DNA from: Halarchaeum grantii
GTDB taxonomy: Archaea; Halobacteriota; Halobacteria; Halobacteriales; Halobacteriaceae
Direction of reading: 5' to 3'
Assembly: GCF_014647455.2 (NCBI RefSeq)
Contig: NZ_BMPF01000004.1
Coordinates: 1-64,000 of the forward strand
Length of the DNA stretch: 64,000 nt
Notes under the pieces: model-generated
What the model saw: the letters and a program-made list of their open reading frames with translations, nothing else
The model's database searches: none
What the model was told of the DNA's origin: nothing
Shown here: positions 1 through 7,855 of the stretch, piece after piece
Numbering within the stretch: position 1 is the stretch's first letter
How the letters are laid out: every line of letters begins with the position of its first letter
Program-made: the position numbers and the translations under genes

Positions 1-65
1 ACCAATCTTACAAGAGACACTCGCTACCGCTACACAACCGAGGTGTGAGGCTTAACTAAAGACGG

Positions 66-209
66 ATGACCCTGCATACGGGCAGCGGGACGAACACGGA
101 CGCCGACCTCTACTGGAACCGTGGCTCGGCCGTCTGGAACGATGGCGGCGACACCATCATCGTCACAACCGATACCGGCACCGAAGCCGCTCGCACCACA
201 TACGAATGA
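66..209 (+). pseudogene. lamin-tail-domain protein, C-terminal remnant
   Basis: The 47-residue reading frame carries the GSGTNTDADLYW and VWNDGGDTIIV pattern of the last strands of a lamin tail domain. In haloarchaea this domain often ends secreted metallo-beta-lactamase or ComEC-like proteins. A stop codon at 57-59 closes the frame just upstream, so the rest of the protein is missing here. Its stop overlaps the next start by ATGA at 206-209, which looks like an old operon with the DUF3006 gene. The reading is based on motif resemblance only; it could also be expressed as a short peptide. Confidence 0.5.
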
Positions 210-487
210 TCGACGATGGCACCTACACGGCAGTCCTCGATCGCTTCGAGGGCGAGCAGGCCGTCCTTGTCCTCGAACAGGACGGCCAGGATGTCACTGA
301 CTATCCAGTCCCAGCCGAGCGGCTCCCCGAGGCAGGCCGACAACAAGACGCAGTGTTCGACGTCGCCATTGAAGGCGGCGACCTCGTCGACATCACGTAC
401 GACCCCGGGGAGACGAAGTCCCGCCGTGAGTCCGCACAGCAACGCTTCGACCGTCTCTCGAAGCGACCACCGAAACGCGACGAGTAA
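206..487 (+). CDS. DUF3006 domain protein
   Basis: This is a small acidic protein of 93 residues with the pattern YTAVLDRFEGEQAVLVLEQDG near the N-terminus, then a VPAERLPE segment and a charged C-terminal tail. This matches DUF3006, a small beta-rich family often encoded just after ComEC-like or beta-lactamase-fold genes. The start overlaps the stop of the lamin-tail remnant by four bases, which supports ATG 206. With the upstream partner truncated, its role here is unclear and it may be an orphan. No signal peptide or membrane segment is visible. Confidence 0.7.
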   Translation: MIDDGTYTAVLDRFEGEQAVLVLEQDGQDVTDYPVPAERLPEAGRQQDAVFDVAIEGGDLVDITYDPGETKSRRESAQQRFDRLSKRPPKRDE

Positions 488-590
488 CAGCCATATCGCG
501 TTCGTGGAGTCCACCGATAGCGACACACCACCCACTTGCCGATGACTTCGACGCCGATACTTGAAAAGTGAAGACGAAGATACGAGGAGT

Positions 591-1451
591 GTGACGCGAT
601 ACCCTGATCGCCGTCGCGACGAGGACGTATTTCGGCCCAGAGGCGAAGCAACCCGAGAACCAGATCACGTCCTCCAAGACGAGAAGCCACACGACCAATT
701 AGCAAGTACCGGTTATCCCGAGCCGGGAGAAGCATCGTCGGCGTGTCTCGAGTGTGTCCAGTCTGTACCACCGACGAGTGAGCGATGTGCGTCGTGTCGC
801 CGTGAACACGCGGCGTCGAAGACACCGACTCAGGACGAAGGCGAACCAGAGCGGGAGTTCCTCCACCTCGTCTTCACGCTCGTCCGAGCACGAACGGAGT
901 ACGCAGCGCTCGCGAAGGGGACAGCCGCCCACTCACTCCTCGTCAAGAAGGGCGACACCGCGATCCACGAGTGCGAACTCGTCGCCGATGGTGATGGCTC
1001 GCCGTCGCGAACGCTCACCAACCACTGGGGCAGCCTTCCCGACGTCGTCCAGGTGGAGAGTGACGTCGGCGAACGCCTGCTTCACCAAGCGTGTGGCCGC
1101 ACACAGTGGAAGGACGACGCGGGCTGGGGCGGGCATGCGACGTACCTCTACGACCATGCCGGGGACGCAATCGACTCGCGGCAGCGACTCAGCACAGTGC
1201 GTGAGCAAGCAGAGGATGCTCTCTGGCTCGTTCCTGCACTCGCACTCCAACAGCCGTCGCGTCCCGATGATGCAGGGCAGCAGTCGGCCGCAACCCCAAC
1301 ACGGGAGACGCTGATGTGTCGACGCTGCGAGCGGGAAACCACCCATCGTTTCCGCGGCGCCGAAACCGGTCCAACCGACAAATGGGCCGGGCAGCCGATT
1401 TGGGACTGTCGAGTCTGTGGGACATCACGCCACGGCCCGAACCCATCGTAA
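591..1451 (+). CDS. haloarchaeal plasmid protein with two zinc-finger-like Cys clusters
   Basis: The protein has about 286 residues. The N-terminal region is charged and is followed by a CLEC...CASC cluster, a central domain (FLHLVFTLVRARTEYAALAK onward) and a C-terminal CRRCERETTHRF...WDCRVCG zinc-ribbon pattern. Similar haloarchaeal proteins have been deposited under the name 'biosurfactant protein 1', a label without clear functional support. GTG 591 is preferred because it gives a natural N-terminus (VTRYPDRRRDED); a TTG at 561 would add ten residues. The Cys pairs suggest zinc binding and possibly nucleic-acid contact. Function unknown. Confidence 0.6.
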   Translation: MTRYPDRRRDEDVFRPRGEATREPDHVLQDEKPHDQLASTGYPEPGEASSACLECVQSVPPTSERCASCRREHAASKTPTQDEGEPEREFLHLVFTLVRARTEYAALAKGTAAHSLLVKKGDTAIHECELVADGDGSPSRTLTNHWGSLPDVVQVESDVGERLLHQACGRTQWKDDAGWGGHATYLYDHAGDAIDSRQRLSTVREQAEDALWLVPALALQQPSRPDDAGQQSAATPTRETLMCRRCERETTHRFRGAETGPTDKWAGQPIWDCRVCGTSRHGPNPS

Positions 1452-1542
1452 CCCGGAGCGCAGATCGGCCGATGCGGTTTGATCCCTTAGACATTGTGTG
1501 GATACCTGTGGATTAACCAGTGGGGAGTGACAAAGGATAGTA

Positions 1543-3357
1543 ATGACTGAGACGTTTCTGACTGGAGATGAGGAATCTATTGATGAGCAAGGCCTCATCG
1601 CGGACGCTAGAGAGGACGTGTGTATTCTCCATATAGAAGACGATCAAAGCTTCTCCGAACTCGTCGCAACGTTTCTCCAGCGCGAACGCGACTACTTCAC
1701 AGTCAAGACCGAAAACGACCCCCAAGGTGGACTCAGCCGACTCGAAGAAGACGACGTGGACTGCGTGATCAGCGACTACGATATGCCGGGGATGAATGGC
1801 TTAGACGTCCTCAAACGGGTCCGAGAGAAGCATCCGGATATGCCGTTCATCCTGTTCACCGGTAAGGGTAGCGAGGAAATTGCCAGCGAAGCAATATCGA
1901 AGGGCGTCACCGAGTACTTGCAGAAGGGCGGCGGGACGGAACAGTACGAGGTCCTGGCCAACCGCATTGAACAAGCCGTGGCACGGAATCGGGCGGAGAA
2001 ACAAGTGACACGAGGGTTCCAGGCTATTGAAGCGGCACACGACGGTATCAGCCTCCTCGACGAAGACGGACAGTTCATCTACGTCAACGAGGCATACGCC
2101 GATATCACCGGGTATGACCGCGAGGAACTACTTGGCAAACATTGGGATCTCCTCTACCCGGAGAACGAACTCGACAGGGTCAATAAGGAGATGCTCCCCG
2201 AGGCCCGAGCGGATGAGTGGAAAGGGCGGACAATCTACACCCGAAAAGATGGCGACCCAGTCAAGGTCAACCACCGACTTGCCTACACGGAAGACGACAC
2301 ACTGATTTGCACAATCGCCGACATCCCAGAAGCTGAAGGGATACGAGAGGAGCTGTCGCTGAAGGAGCGCGCGATGGATGAAGCACCGATCGGGATAGTC
2401 ATTACGGACCCTAGTCAGGAAGATAATCCAATCATCTACGCGAACGACGGATTTGTTGCGCTGACCGGATACTCGCGGGATGAAGTCATCGGGCAAAACT
2501 GTCGGTTACTGCAGGGGGAGGAAACACGAGAGGAGCAGAAAGCGGAGATGCGAGAAGCCATTGATGACGCGGAGCCAGTCACCGTCGAACTGCGAAACTA
2601 TCGGAACAACGGCGAGTTATTCTGGAACCGCGTCAGCATCGCGCCACTTCTCGGCGAGAACGAAGAGCTAGACTATTTCGTCGGGTTTCAGCAAGACGTG
2701 ACTGAACGCCGTGCGGTACAAGAGCGGAACGAGGAATGGATTCAGACGATCCAGGAGCTCGGAGGGGTACTGGCGCATGACGTACAGACCCCACTCGATG
2801 TAATCCGGGGCCGACTGGAATTAGCGCGGGACACAGGTGACGTCGAACACCTCGAGGACGCAGAAGCGGCCCTTGATCGAGTGGAAGTTCTGACTGAGGA
2901 TCTGGCAGAGGTGATGCAAACCGGAGAGTTAGTAAATGAGAAGACGTCCGTCGACGTGTCCAGGTTGGTCAGGCATATATGGCGTACATTGGATGTAGGC
3001 GATGCGTCACTCGAAGTGGATACCGACATCCCCGAAGTGTATGCCGACGAGAAGGCGTTGCGGAGGATGTGTGAGAATCTGCTCGGGAATTCGTTGGAGC
3101 ATGGCGAGGAGGACGTAACGGTTCATGTTGGAAGACTAGACGAGGAGCCGGGGTTTTACGTCGAAGATGACGGCCCTGGAATTCCACAAGAGGATCGGGA
3201 AGATGTGTTTATGCCGGGGTTCACGACGAAGGAAGATGGCACTGGATTCGGAATGGTGAGTGTGGCGCAAATCGTTGCAGCACACGGCTGGCAGATTCGG
3301 ATACGGGACGGGATCGACGGCGGGACTCGGTTCGAAATATTCGCGACCACGATGTGA
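1543..3357 (+). CDS. hybrid sensor: receiver-PAS-PAS-histidine kinase
   Basis: This 604-residue soluble signalling protein has an N-terminal response-regulator receiver at about 26-145. The likely phospho-acceptor is Asp78 (SDYDMPG), with the LFTGKG threonine near 106 and a conserved Lys near 128. Two PAS domains follow at about 160-265 and 275-400. A dimerisation H-box (LAHDVQTPL, His412) precedes a C-terminal HATPase with an N-box near 511-516, DDGPGIP near 542 and GTGFGM near 566. No membrane segment is visible, so it probably senses a cytoplasmic cue through PAS (redox, light or a ligand). No partner regulator lies next to it. This architecture is common in haloarchaea. Confidence 0.92.
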   Translation: MTETFLTGDEESIDEQGLIADAREDVCILHIEDDQSFSELVATFLQRERDYFTVKTENDPQGGLSRLEEDDVDCVISDYDMPGMNGLDVLKRVREKHPDMPFILFTGKGSEEIASEAISKGVTEYLQKGGGTEQYEVLANRIEQAVARNRAEKQVTRGFQAIEAAHDGISLLDEDGQFIYVNEAYADITGYDREELLGKHWDLLYPENELDRVNKEMLPEARADEWKGRTIYTRKDGDPVKVNHRLAYTEDDTLICTIADIPEAEGIREELSLKERAMDEAPIGIVITDPSQEDNPIIYANDGFVALTGYSRDEVIGQNCRLLQGEETREEQKAEMREAIDDAEPVTVELRNYRNNGELFWNRVSIAPLLGENEELDYFVGFQQDVTERRAVQERNEEWIQTIQELGGVLAHDVQTPLDVIRGRLELARDTGDVEHLEDAEAALDRVEVLTEDLAEVMQTGELVNEKTSVDVSRLVRHIWRTLDVGDASLEVDTDIPEVYADEKALRRMCENLLGNSLEHGEEDVTVHVGRLDEEPGFYVEDDGPGIPQEDREDVFMPGFTTKEDGTGFGMVSVAQIVAAHGWQIRIRDGIDGGTRFEIFATTM

Positions 3358-3534
3358 GACACTCCACGCTGAGTTAGGTCAGTACCTACCGCTCACCGCC
3401 GACACGCAGCGATGGCACGCTGTGGGAGACACACCGTGTAGAAGTGCGAGGCCGACTTCGTTCAGCGGAACCAGTGGTGTGGAACAGCCGTAACTGAGTA
3501 TGCGTACATACTGCCGAAAGTGTATCCGGGAATC

Positions 3535-3936
3535 TCACTCAGCCTCACGGATGGTTTCTATCGCACGCTGGCGCTTTTCCACGATCTCATGGACGCGGTC
3601 TTTCTTATCCTCGATATCCTGTTGGTCACATATCCAGTACAGGTCAGTGTAAAACGCCACGAGTGCCTCGACTTCCTCGCCTGAGAGGTGGCCAATGTCA
3701 TCGGCGTTACTCTCGTAGACAACCGGTTTTTCGACCGTCTGAGTGAGTGTTTCGTAGTCGCCGCTCTCGGCCATCTCGTCGATGTACGACAGTGCAGAGA
3801 GTTCCGTTCTGAATGCGCGACGGAGATGAGCGAGTGCTGCGTGGCGGCGACGCCAGAACAGAAAGTACGATCCTGCGATTGTCGCGACTGCCCCAATAAT
3901 ACTTCCCAGGACCAGTCCGACGATTGCTCCCGCCAT
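3535..3936 (-). CDS. small membrane-anchored coiled-coil protein
   Basis: From ATG at 3936 the protein has 133 residues and opens with one hydrophobic helix (AGAIVGLVLGSIIGAVATIAG), followed by WRRR and a charged, helical cytoplasmic region ending in a likely coiled coil (KKDRVHEIVEKRQRAIETI). A TTG at 3993 would add 19 residues of no membrane character. The ATG is preferred because it starts directly at the membrane helix, leaving the positive residues inside. No known family is recognised. It stands alone, in opposite orientation to its neighbours. Confidence 0.55.
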   Translation of the reverse strand: MAGAIVGLVLGSIIGAVATIAGSYFLFWRRRHAALAHLRRAFRTELSALSYIDEMAESGDYETLTQTVEKPVVYESNADDIGHLSGEEVEALVAFYTDLYWICDQQDIEDKKDRVHEIVEKRQRAIETIREAE

Positions 3937-4179
3937 ACCCAATTTCCTCACGTCCGCAGGAAAGACGTGATGGCTTCCATCTACTCCTGACAATTTGTTC
4001 GCACGCTCTATCTCACGCTCACCGCCACCCTTCAGGAGTGCGACGACGGCGAGACACTCCAGATGTCGAGTGTAAATTGCCCAACCGCGCGAGAGATAGC
4101 CTGTATTCTGCGGTAGTCTCTGAGATGTTTATCACGCGGAGAGCGGCGACGCGCGCCCGAGGGGCGTGCGTCGGACTCG

Positions 4180-4674
4180 ATGATGCACATGCTCATCTAC
4201 GCGCTGGTAGAGGCATCGACGCGCGACGAAGCACTGGCGACAGGCACATCTGCGTTCGACCGACTGGTCGGCGTCGCCCCAGACGCCGACGCCGTGTTCG
4301 ACTACTACGTGACGTTCGACGAGACGGACGTCACCGGGGCGGGCCAAGCGCGGTGGGGTGAGCGGCCGGCCGCGGCGCCGATCGAGTCGGACGCCGGCGA
4401 AGACCTCCTCGAGGCTGGCTGGGAGGCGACCATCAAGGCGTTCGAACAGAACCTCGCGGCTGTTCGCGAGGGCCTGGACGAACTCAACGACGAGGCGATC
4501 ATGCACGATGAGGACCTCGTCCGGCATGCCTGCCACAACCTTGGCGCCTATCGCGGGCCCTCAATCGTCCTCTACGACGAACACGGACAGGGGATCCGCG
4601 ACCGGGAGCGGCTCGACAGGATTCTCGACGGCGTCGAGTCGTGCTGGATCGTCCCCGCCGACGTCCACTACTGA
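4180..4674 (+). CDS. conserved haloarchaeal plasmid protein of unknown function
   Basis: This acidic 164-residue protein starts LIYALVEASTRDEALATG and contains FDYYVTFDE and HACHNLGAYRGPSIVLYDEHGQGI. There is no membrane segment or signal peptide. Three ATG codons lie within the first four codons; the first at 4180 is used here. It ends three bases before the zinc-ribbon gene at 4677 and probably forms an operon with it. The leader just upstream (4151-4170) is rich in GCGC/CCGAGGGGC and resembles the C-rich leaders seen before other accessory genes in this part. The function is not recognised. Confidence 0.55.
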   Translation: MMHMLIYALVEASTRDEALATGTSAFDRLVGVAPDADAVFDYYVTFDETDVTGAGQARWGERPAAAPIESDAGEDLLEAGWEATIKAFEQNLAAVREGLDELNDEAIMHDEDLVRHACHNLGAYRGPSIVLYDEHGQGIRDRERLDRILDGVESCWIVPADVHY

Positions 4675-4676
4675 CG

Positions 4677-4856
4677 ATGGCGGGCTACACGACTCGTCGA
4701 CGGCCGCCGTGGCAGAAGCCGATCCCGAAAACCGCCTTCGGCTACTGTACGAGCTGTCAGGCGGTGCCGGCGGACCCGGTCTACGCCGCACGTGGCGATC
4801 AGCGCTGTGCGGACTGCTACTTTGAGGACGAACTCACTGAGACGAGCGACGCGTAG
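4677..4856 (+). CDS. small zinc-ribbon protein
   Basis: This is a 59-residue protein with paired CxxC knuckles (YCTSC and RCADC) 16-17 residues apart, the layout of a zinc ribbon. It begins at the ATG two bases after the preceding stop, so translation is likely coupled. Such tiny ribbons are common on haloarchaeal plasmids and may bind nucleic acid or proteins; no function can be assigned. Its stop codon lies inside a 24-base stretch (4852-4875) that recurs, with one mismatch, at 16204-16227 beside the replication repeats. Confidence 0.6.
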   Translation: MAGYTTRRRPPWQKPIPKTAFGYCTSCQAVPADPVYAARGDQRCADCYFEDELTETSDA

Positions 4857-4875
4857 ACACCCCGTGTGCAAAGTG
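4852..4875 (+). repeat. orphan ORB-like box, near-identical to the origin repeat at 16204-16227
   Basis: Bases 4852-4875 match 16204-16227 at 23 of 24 positions. The shared part includes ACCCCGT(G/T)TGCAAAGTG, the core of the box that flanks the predicted origin near 17.7-18.0 kb. The match begins inside the TAG stop of the zinc-ribbon gene, so it is not a shared protein motif. It may be an isolated Orc-binding site or the scar of a recombination. Confidence 0.5.
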
Positions 4876-4941
4876 TAAATATCCACCTAGATGGCGCTTT
4901 ACGCGCTCTTAGGCAGTATTAGGAATTCGACTGATGGCGTG

Positions 4942-4983
4942 TTAACCAACAATTGGCAGTAGGGTCGGGACTGTGTTGGTTAA
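4942..4983. repeat. inverted pair TTAACCAACA / TGTTGGTTAA, copy 1
   Basis: The left arm is 4942-4951 and the right arm 4974-4983, each a perfect ten-base reverse complement, separated by 22 bp. The arm centres lie 32 bp apart, about three helical turns. It sits about 85 bp before the DUF6166-type gene. Three further copies of the same design lie at 7262, 15643 and 16014. Confidence 0.8.
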
Positions 4984-5017
4984 ACTGGCCGAGCCGCGAC
5001 CGCCGTCGTGTTTGTCG

Positions 5018-5036
5018 CCCCCGAGAGGGGTGCGGG
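5018..5036 (+). promoter_or_regulatory. C-rich leader hairpin with GNRA loop, copy 1
   Basis: CCCC at 5019-5022, GAGA at 5023-5026 and GGGG at 5027-5030 can form a four-base-pair stem closed by a GNRA tetraloop, followed by TGCGGG. The same CCCC-GNRA-GGGG-TGCGGG layout is found before the ArdC gene at 8535-8552. Both lie about 36-40 bases before the start codon. Confidence 0.4.
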
Positions 5037-5066
5037 AGTGCCTGAGTGGTGCTCTCGAACCGAACG

Positions 5067-5450
5067 ATGAGTGGAACCTTCGACGACCACGCGACGGCAC
5101 AGACCACACACCACCAGGGCGAGATTCGTTACATTGGCTCCCGGGAGCAGGGCGAGACGGTCGTGACGACGCACCCCGGTGGGCAGCGCCTCGCACCGGA
5201 GCGCAGCCTCCGAATTGCCCGGCATAGTCCGAGCGGATTCGCCGTCGGCTATCGCGGCAGCGGCCCGGCACAGCTCGCACTCGCCGTCCTCCTCGACTAC
5301 ACGGACAACGCCGCGCTCGCCCGCGAACACTATCAGACGTTCAAAGATGAGGTCGTCAGCCAACTCGAGTACGGTGCCGATGGCACCTGGACGCTCACCG
5401 ACGCCGATATCGAGCACGTCCTCCCCGACGACGTCGCACCAACTGCCTAA
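5067..5450 (+). CDS. DUF6166-like plasmid protein
   Basis: From ATG 5067 the product has 127 residues. It contains IRYIGSREQGETVV, then a typical SPSGFAVGYRGSGPAQLALAVLLDY segment and an REHYQTFKDEVVSQL helix. These features match the DUF6166 family, found on plasmids and viruses of haloarchaea. ATG 5067 is preferred over 5046 because the extra seven residues overlap the leader and look non-coding. It heads a run of small plus-strand genes (5466, 5792). Function unknown; accessory replicon biology is an inference from distribution. Confidence 0.7.
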   Translation: MSGTFDDHATAQTTHHQGEIRYIGSREQGETVVTTHPGGQRLAPERSLRIARHSPSGFAVGYRGSGPAQLALAVLLDYTDNAALAREHYQTFKDEVVSQLEYGADGTWTLTDADIEHVLPDDVAPTA

Positions 5451-5465
5451 CCACCTCCACTGACA

Positions 5466-5729
5466 ATGTCCGATACGACTAATTCTTCGAGCGATGCGAC
5501 CGCCGACCAGCCGACCGAAACCCAGCACGTCGAACGCACCGACGTCGGCGTCTCAATCACCGTTCAACTCAAACGTGGCTCCGGAACGCGCGACGAAGAC
5601 AAAATCAAGGGCAAAGTGAAAGCCGAGACGCTCGCCGACGCCCAAGAGGACATGGACGTCCTTCGGGAGTATCTGCATCGGATCGCTGAGGATGCACGAC
5701 AGATCCAACCAGAAGTCAGGGACGACTAA
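5466..5729 (+). CDS. small acidic plasmid protein, DUF7389-like
   Basis: This 87-residue protein has a low-complexity Ser/Thr/Asp N-terminus, the pattern VERTDVGVSITVQLKRGSGTRDEDKIKGK, and a helical C-terminus. It resembles a widespread haloarchaeal plasmid family (DUF7389, assigned from memory). It starts 16 bases after the DUF6166-like gene and is likely co-transcribed with it. No enzymatic motif is seen. Confidence 0.6.
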   Translation: MSDTTNSSSDATADQPTETQHVERTDVGVSITVQLKRGSGTRDEDKIKGKVKAETLADAQEDMDVLREYLHRIAEDARQIQPEVRDD

Positions 5730-5791
5730 GGGCGAGCGTCAAGGACTCCGGTAGCGTTTGTCGTCGCCGCGAGCGGGTGAGGCGTACATTC

Positions 5792-6004
5792 ATGCCTGGC
5801 CAAAAGAGCGACGACGCGAGTGTTCTGACGCCCGAACAGCGACTCACACCGGAGAATCTCGACGTCCTCCGCGCGTGCATCGTGACGATTCCCGATATCG
5901 AGACCGCCCGAGCGTGTGTCGCCTACGAGAACGCGCATCAGAATCGTGAACCGATCCTTCGGCGGCTCGCACAGAGAGCGAGCGAACTTCGAGATGAGAA
6001 GTGA
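5792..6004 (+). CDS. small hypothetical protein
   Basis: The reading frame encodes 70 residues from ATG 5792: a charged N-terminus and a mostly helical body (LTPENLDVLRACIVTIPDIETARACVAYENAHQ). It follows the 5466 gene by 62 bases and ends 18 bases before the convergent PemK-like gene. No family is recognised. Codon use and acidic content fit a real haloarchaeal gene. Confidence 0.5.
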   Translation: MPGQKSDDASVLTPEQRLTPENLDVLRACIVTIPDIETARACVAYENAHQNREPILRRLAQRASELRDEK

Positions 6005-6022
6005 AGCATCACCTCCGAGTGG

Positions 6023-6403
6023 TCACCGACGCCGAAGCGTCCAGACGATTTCCTCAATAATCTGGTCGAGAAGTGCGTCGGTGATTCGGCCCTGCCACGG
6101 ATCGTCGATCGCGGCGTAGTCCGGTGGTGCTTGGATATTCGTGGCGCGTGGCGTATGGAGCGAGAGCGGAAGGATGTAGGATTGCTCGGGAGTGCCACCC
6201 AGCTCCCAATAGTGGTCGTAGAGTGGATGCGCGACGGCGTGGTCCGTCGTCGTGAGCGTACACCCAACAAACTGCTCATCTTCAAACGGGTGAGTTCGGG
6301 TACTGACGATGCAGAACATCCGGGAGACGTTCGCGCCGTTCTTGAACGGGTCGACCGTCCAGACGACGTCTCCCGGCTGGTAGTCACGGCCAGCTGCCTG
6401 CAT
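6023..6403 (-). CDS. PemK/MazF-like toxin of a winged-helix/toxin pair
   Basis: The product has 126 residues and a PemK/MazF-fold pattern: GDVVWTVDPFK at the N-terminus, RMFCIVSTRTHPFEDEQFVGCTLTTT in the core and a C-terminal DQIIEEIVWTL helix. MazF-type proteins are sequence-specific RNA endonucleases. The ATG overlaps the stop of the upstream winged-helix gene (TGATG), the coupling expected of a toxin-antitoxin operon. A related pair lies at 18962-19680, where GDVVYGDDPFK and AVTLTTKSW align. It is intact here, in contrast to the second copy. Activity is inferred. Confidence 0.75.
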   Translation of the reverse strand: MQAAGRDYQPGDVVWTVDPFKNGANVSRMFCIVSTRTHPFEDEQFVGCTLTTTDHAVAHPLYDHYWELGGTPEQSYILPLSLHTPRATNIQAPPDYAAIDDPWQGRITDALLDQIIEEIVWTLRRR

Positions 6404-6825
6404 CAGTGGTCCGAGGACTGCTGGGCAGCACGGTTCTCGCCGGACTGCTCCTCGTCGTCCGTCTCTGAGGGGTGTAGCTGATCCGGTTGTGCGTCCGCCC
6501 ACGCCTCTGCCTCCTCCTCACTCGCGATAAGAGGCCCATGCTCAAGTGTGAGCGTCGAGAGGAGATCGGAGAACCGAATCGCTTCCGCAACCCGACTGAG
6601 GTCGCGGGTGAGCGCCCAATGGTGCTTGCGGTGCCGAACGAGCCCTCTCTCCTTGAGCCGTGAGAGGTTCGACCCGACCGTGTTCGGATTGCGGTCGATC
6701 GCGGTCGCGATTTCACTCCGAGTGAACGCGGCATCGCGGTTCTCGAGGAGAAACTCGATGATGAGTTCAGCGGTCGTCCGCTCCGCCTCCTCGCCGTCTT
6801 CAAACTCCTCGATATCGATCGGCAT
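6403..6825 (-). CDS. winged-helix regulator, putative antitoxin of the PemK-like pair
   Basis: From ATG 6825 the protein has 140 residues. A winged helix spans about 15-75 (TAELIIEFLLENRDAAFTRS, then IDRNPNTVGSNLSRLKERGLV). An acidic, disordered C-terminal tail could wrap around the toxin. It precedes the toxin with overlapping TGATG. The upstream in-frame extension to 6942 overlaps the divergent gene's leader and was rejected. The related gene at 18962 has the same architecture (EIASQIGVDESAVSTALSRL). Autoregulation is likely for this class. Confidence 0.7.
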   Translation of the reverse strand: MPIDIEEFEDGEEAERTTAELIIEFLLENRDAAFTRSEIATAIDRNPNTVGSNLSRLKERGLVRHRKHHWALTRDLSRVAEAIRFSDLLSTLTLEHGPLIASEEEAEAWADAQPDQLHPSETDDEEQSGENRAAQQSSDH

Positions 6826-6929
6826 ACCGCCTAGTACGGTGTGCTGGTGGATAAGTGTGCGGGTGAATGGGTGTGCTTCCTGCACGGTCCAGTTTATCGA
6901 GCCACCCGAGAGGGCGGAGGCATTCAGTG

Positions 6930-7232
6930 ATGAGCGATACACCAGATCCAGAGATTCACCATCAAGCAGCGTTCAGTGACGATGGCGGGCTTGAAGTCCA
7001 GGAGTCGAGCGTCGAAACGTCTCTCGAGGATTTCGGCGCCGACGTCGACCATCGCGACCGTGAATCCCGACGCGATCGACCTGAGGCTAGCGAGTTCGGC
7101 GTCGACGACCGCCCCGAAGTACAAGACTCAAGTGAGTATGACGAGCAGGCCGCGCTCTTCCCCGACACCGACGACGACCAGCAGACGCTCACCGGCGAAA
7201 ACGCCGCGACACGCTGTCTCTTCGACGACTGA
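6930..7232 (+). CDS. small acidic hypothetical protein
   Basis: This is a 100-residue, strongly acidic and probably disordered protein starting MSDTPDPEIHHQAAFSDDG and ending with DEQAALFPDTDDDQQTLTGE and a short tail. It is divergent from the winged-helix antitoxin, sharing a 105-bp promoter region. No domain is recognised. An inverted TTAACCAACA pair lies 30 bases after its stop. Confidence 0.5.
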   Translation: MSDTPDPEIHHQAAFSDDGGLEVQESSVETSLEDFGADVDHRDRESRRDRPEASEFGVDDRPEVQDSSEYDEQAALFPDTDDDQQTLTGENAATRCLFDD

Positions 7233-7261
7233 TCACGATCCGATTGACAACCAGTATCTGA

Positions 7262-7303
7262 TTAACCAACAGAAAACCTGAGGTGATACAAATTGTTGGT
7301 TAA
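7262..7303. repeat. inverted pair TTAACCAACA / TGTTGGTTAA, copy 2
   Basis: The arms are 7262-7271 and 7294-7303 with a 22-bp spacer, the same geometry as copy 1. Each arm extends by one more paired base (ATTAACCAACA with TGTTGGTTAAT). It lies between two convergent genes, directly touching the stop of the PIN gene at 7304, so it cannot be a promoter element of either neighbour. Confidence 0.8.
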
Positions 7304-7855
7304 TTAGTCCTCGGGATACCCGTCAGCTTCGACGAGCTCGATAACGTCCCAGACCGTGAGGACAGAGATGTAGTCCTCGTAGTACGTATTCGAGAGAATC
7401 GCTCGAATTGTTGCTTCCGCGTTCCGGTCGTCCATGACGATTCCGATGGAGTCGTAGGCAGTCGAGGCGAGGAGCATGATTGCGGTGCCGGCGAGGCCAG
7501 CATCGGTCTTCCGCAATTCGTCTGGTGGCACATGCTCAATGTCGGCGAGACGTTGCTGGATGCGGTCCATCACGACTGCCGCCGTCGGACCATCATAGAC
7601 ACTCACACCCTCTTGCACGGGCTGGGCGGTGCTAATCCAGGACTCGGACTGCGCCTTGTGCAGCCAATCGGCACTGATCCAGCCCTGCTGCTCCTCGATT
7701 TCTTCGCAAACACGCTGACTCAGATAGAGCTGGATCCCGTTGCTCTTGACGTGATTTATGAAGGCCTGATAGCGATCGTGGCCAGGGCCGCCGAGCGTCC
7801 GGAGAAAGCTCGTATCCAAGACGAGTGCATTTGGCAGGGGCGAAATCGCGCTCAC
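7304..7855 (-). CDS. PIN-like domain protein, putative toxin
   Basis: This 183-residue protein shows the acidic motif order of a PIN-fold nuclease: Asp14 in ALVLDTSFLRTLG, Glu residues in CEEIEEQQG, an Asp in KTDAGLAGTAIMLLA and a final Asp pair in IGIVMDDRNAEA. PIN proteins are metal-dependent RNases and often toxins. Its start overlaps the stop of the upstream winged-helix gene by four bases, so the two are probably a coupled toxin-antitoxin-like operon. It is longer than VapC (about 130 residues), so it is a divergent PIN subgroup. Confidence 0.65.
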   Translation of the reverse strand: MSAISPLPNALVLDTSFLRTLGGPGHDRYQAFINHVKSNGIQLYLSQRVCEEIEEQQGWISADWLHKAQSESWISTAQPVQEGVSVYDGPTAAVVMDRIQQRLADIEHVPPDELRKTDAGLAGTAIMLLASTAYDSIGIVMDDRNAEATIRAILSNTYYEDYISVLTVWDVIELVEADGYPED

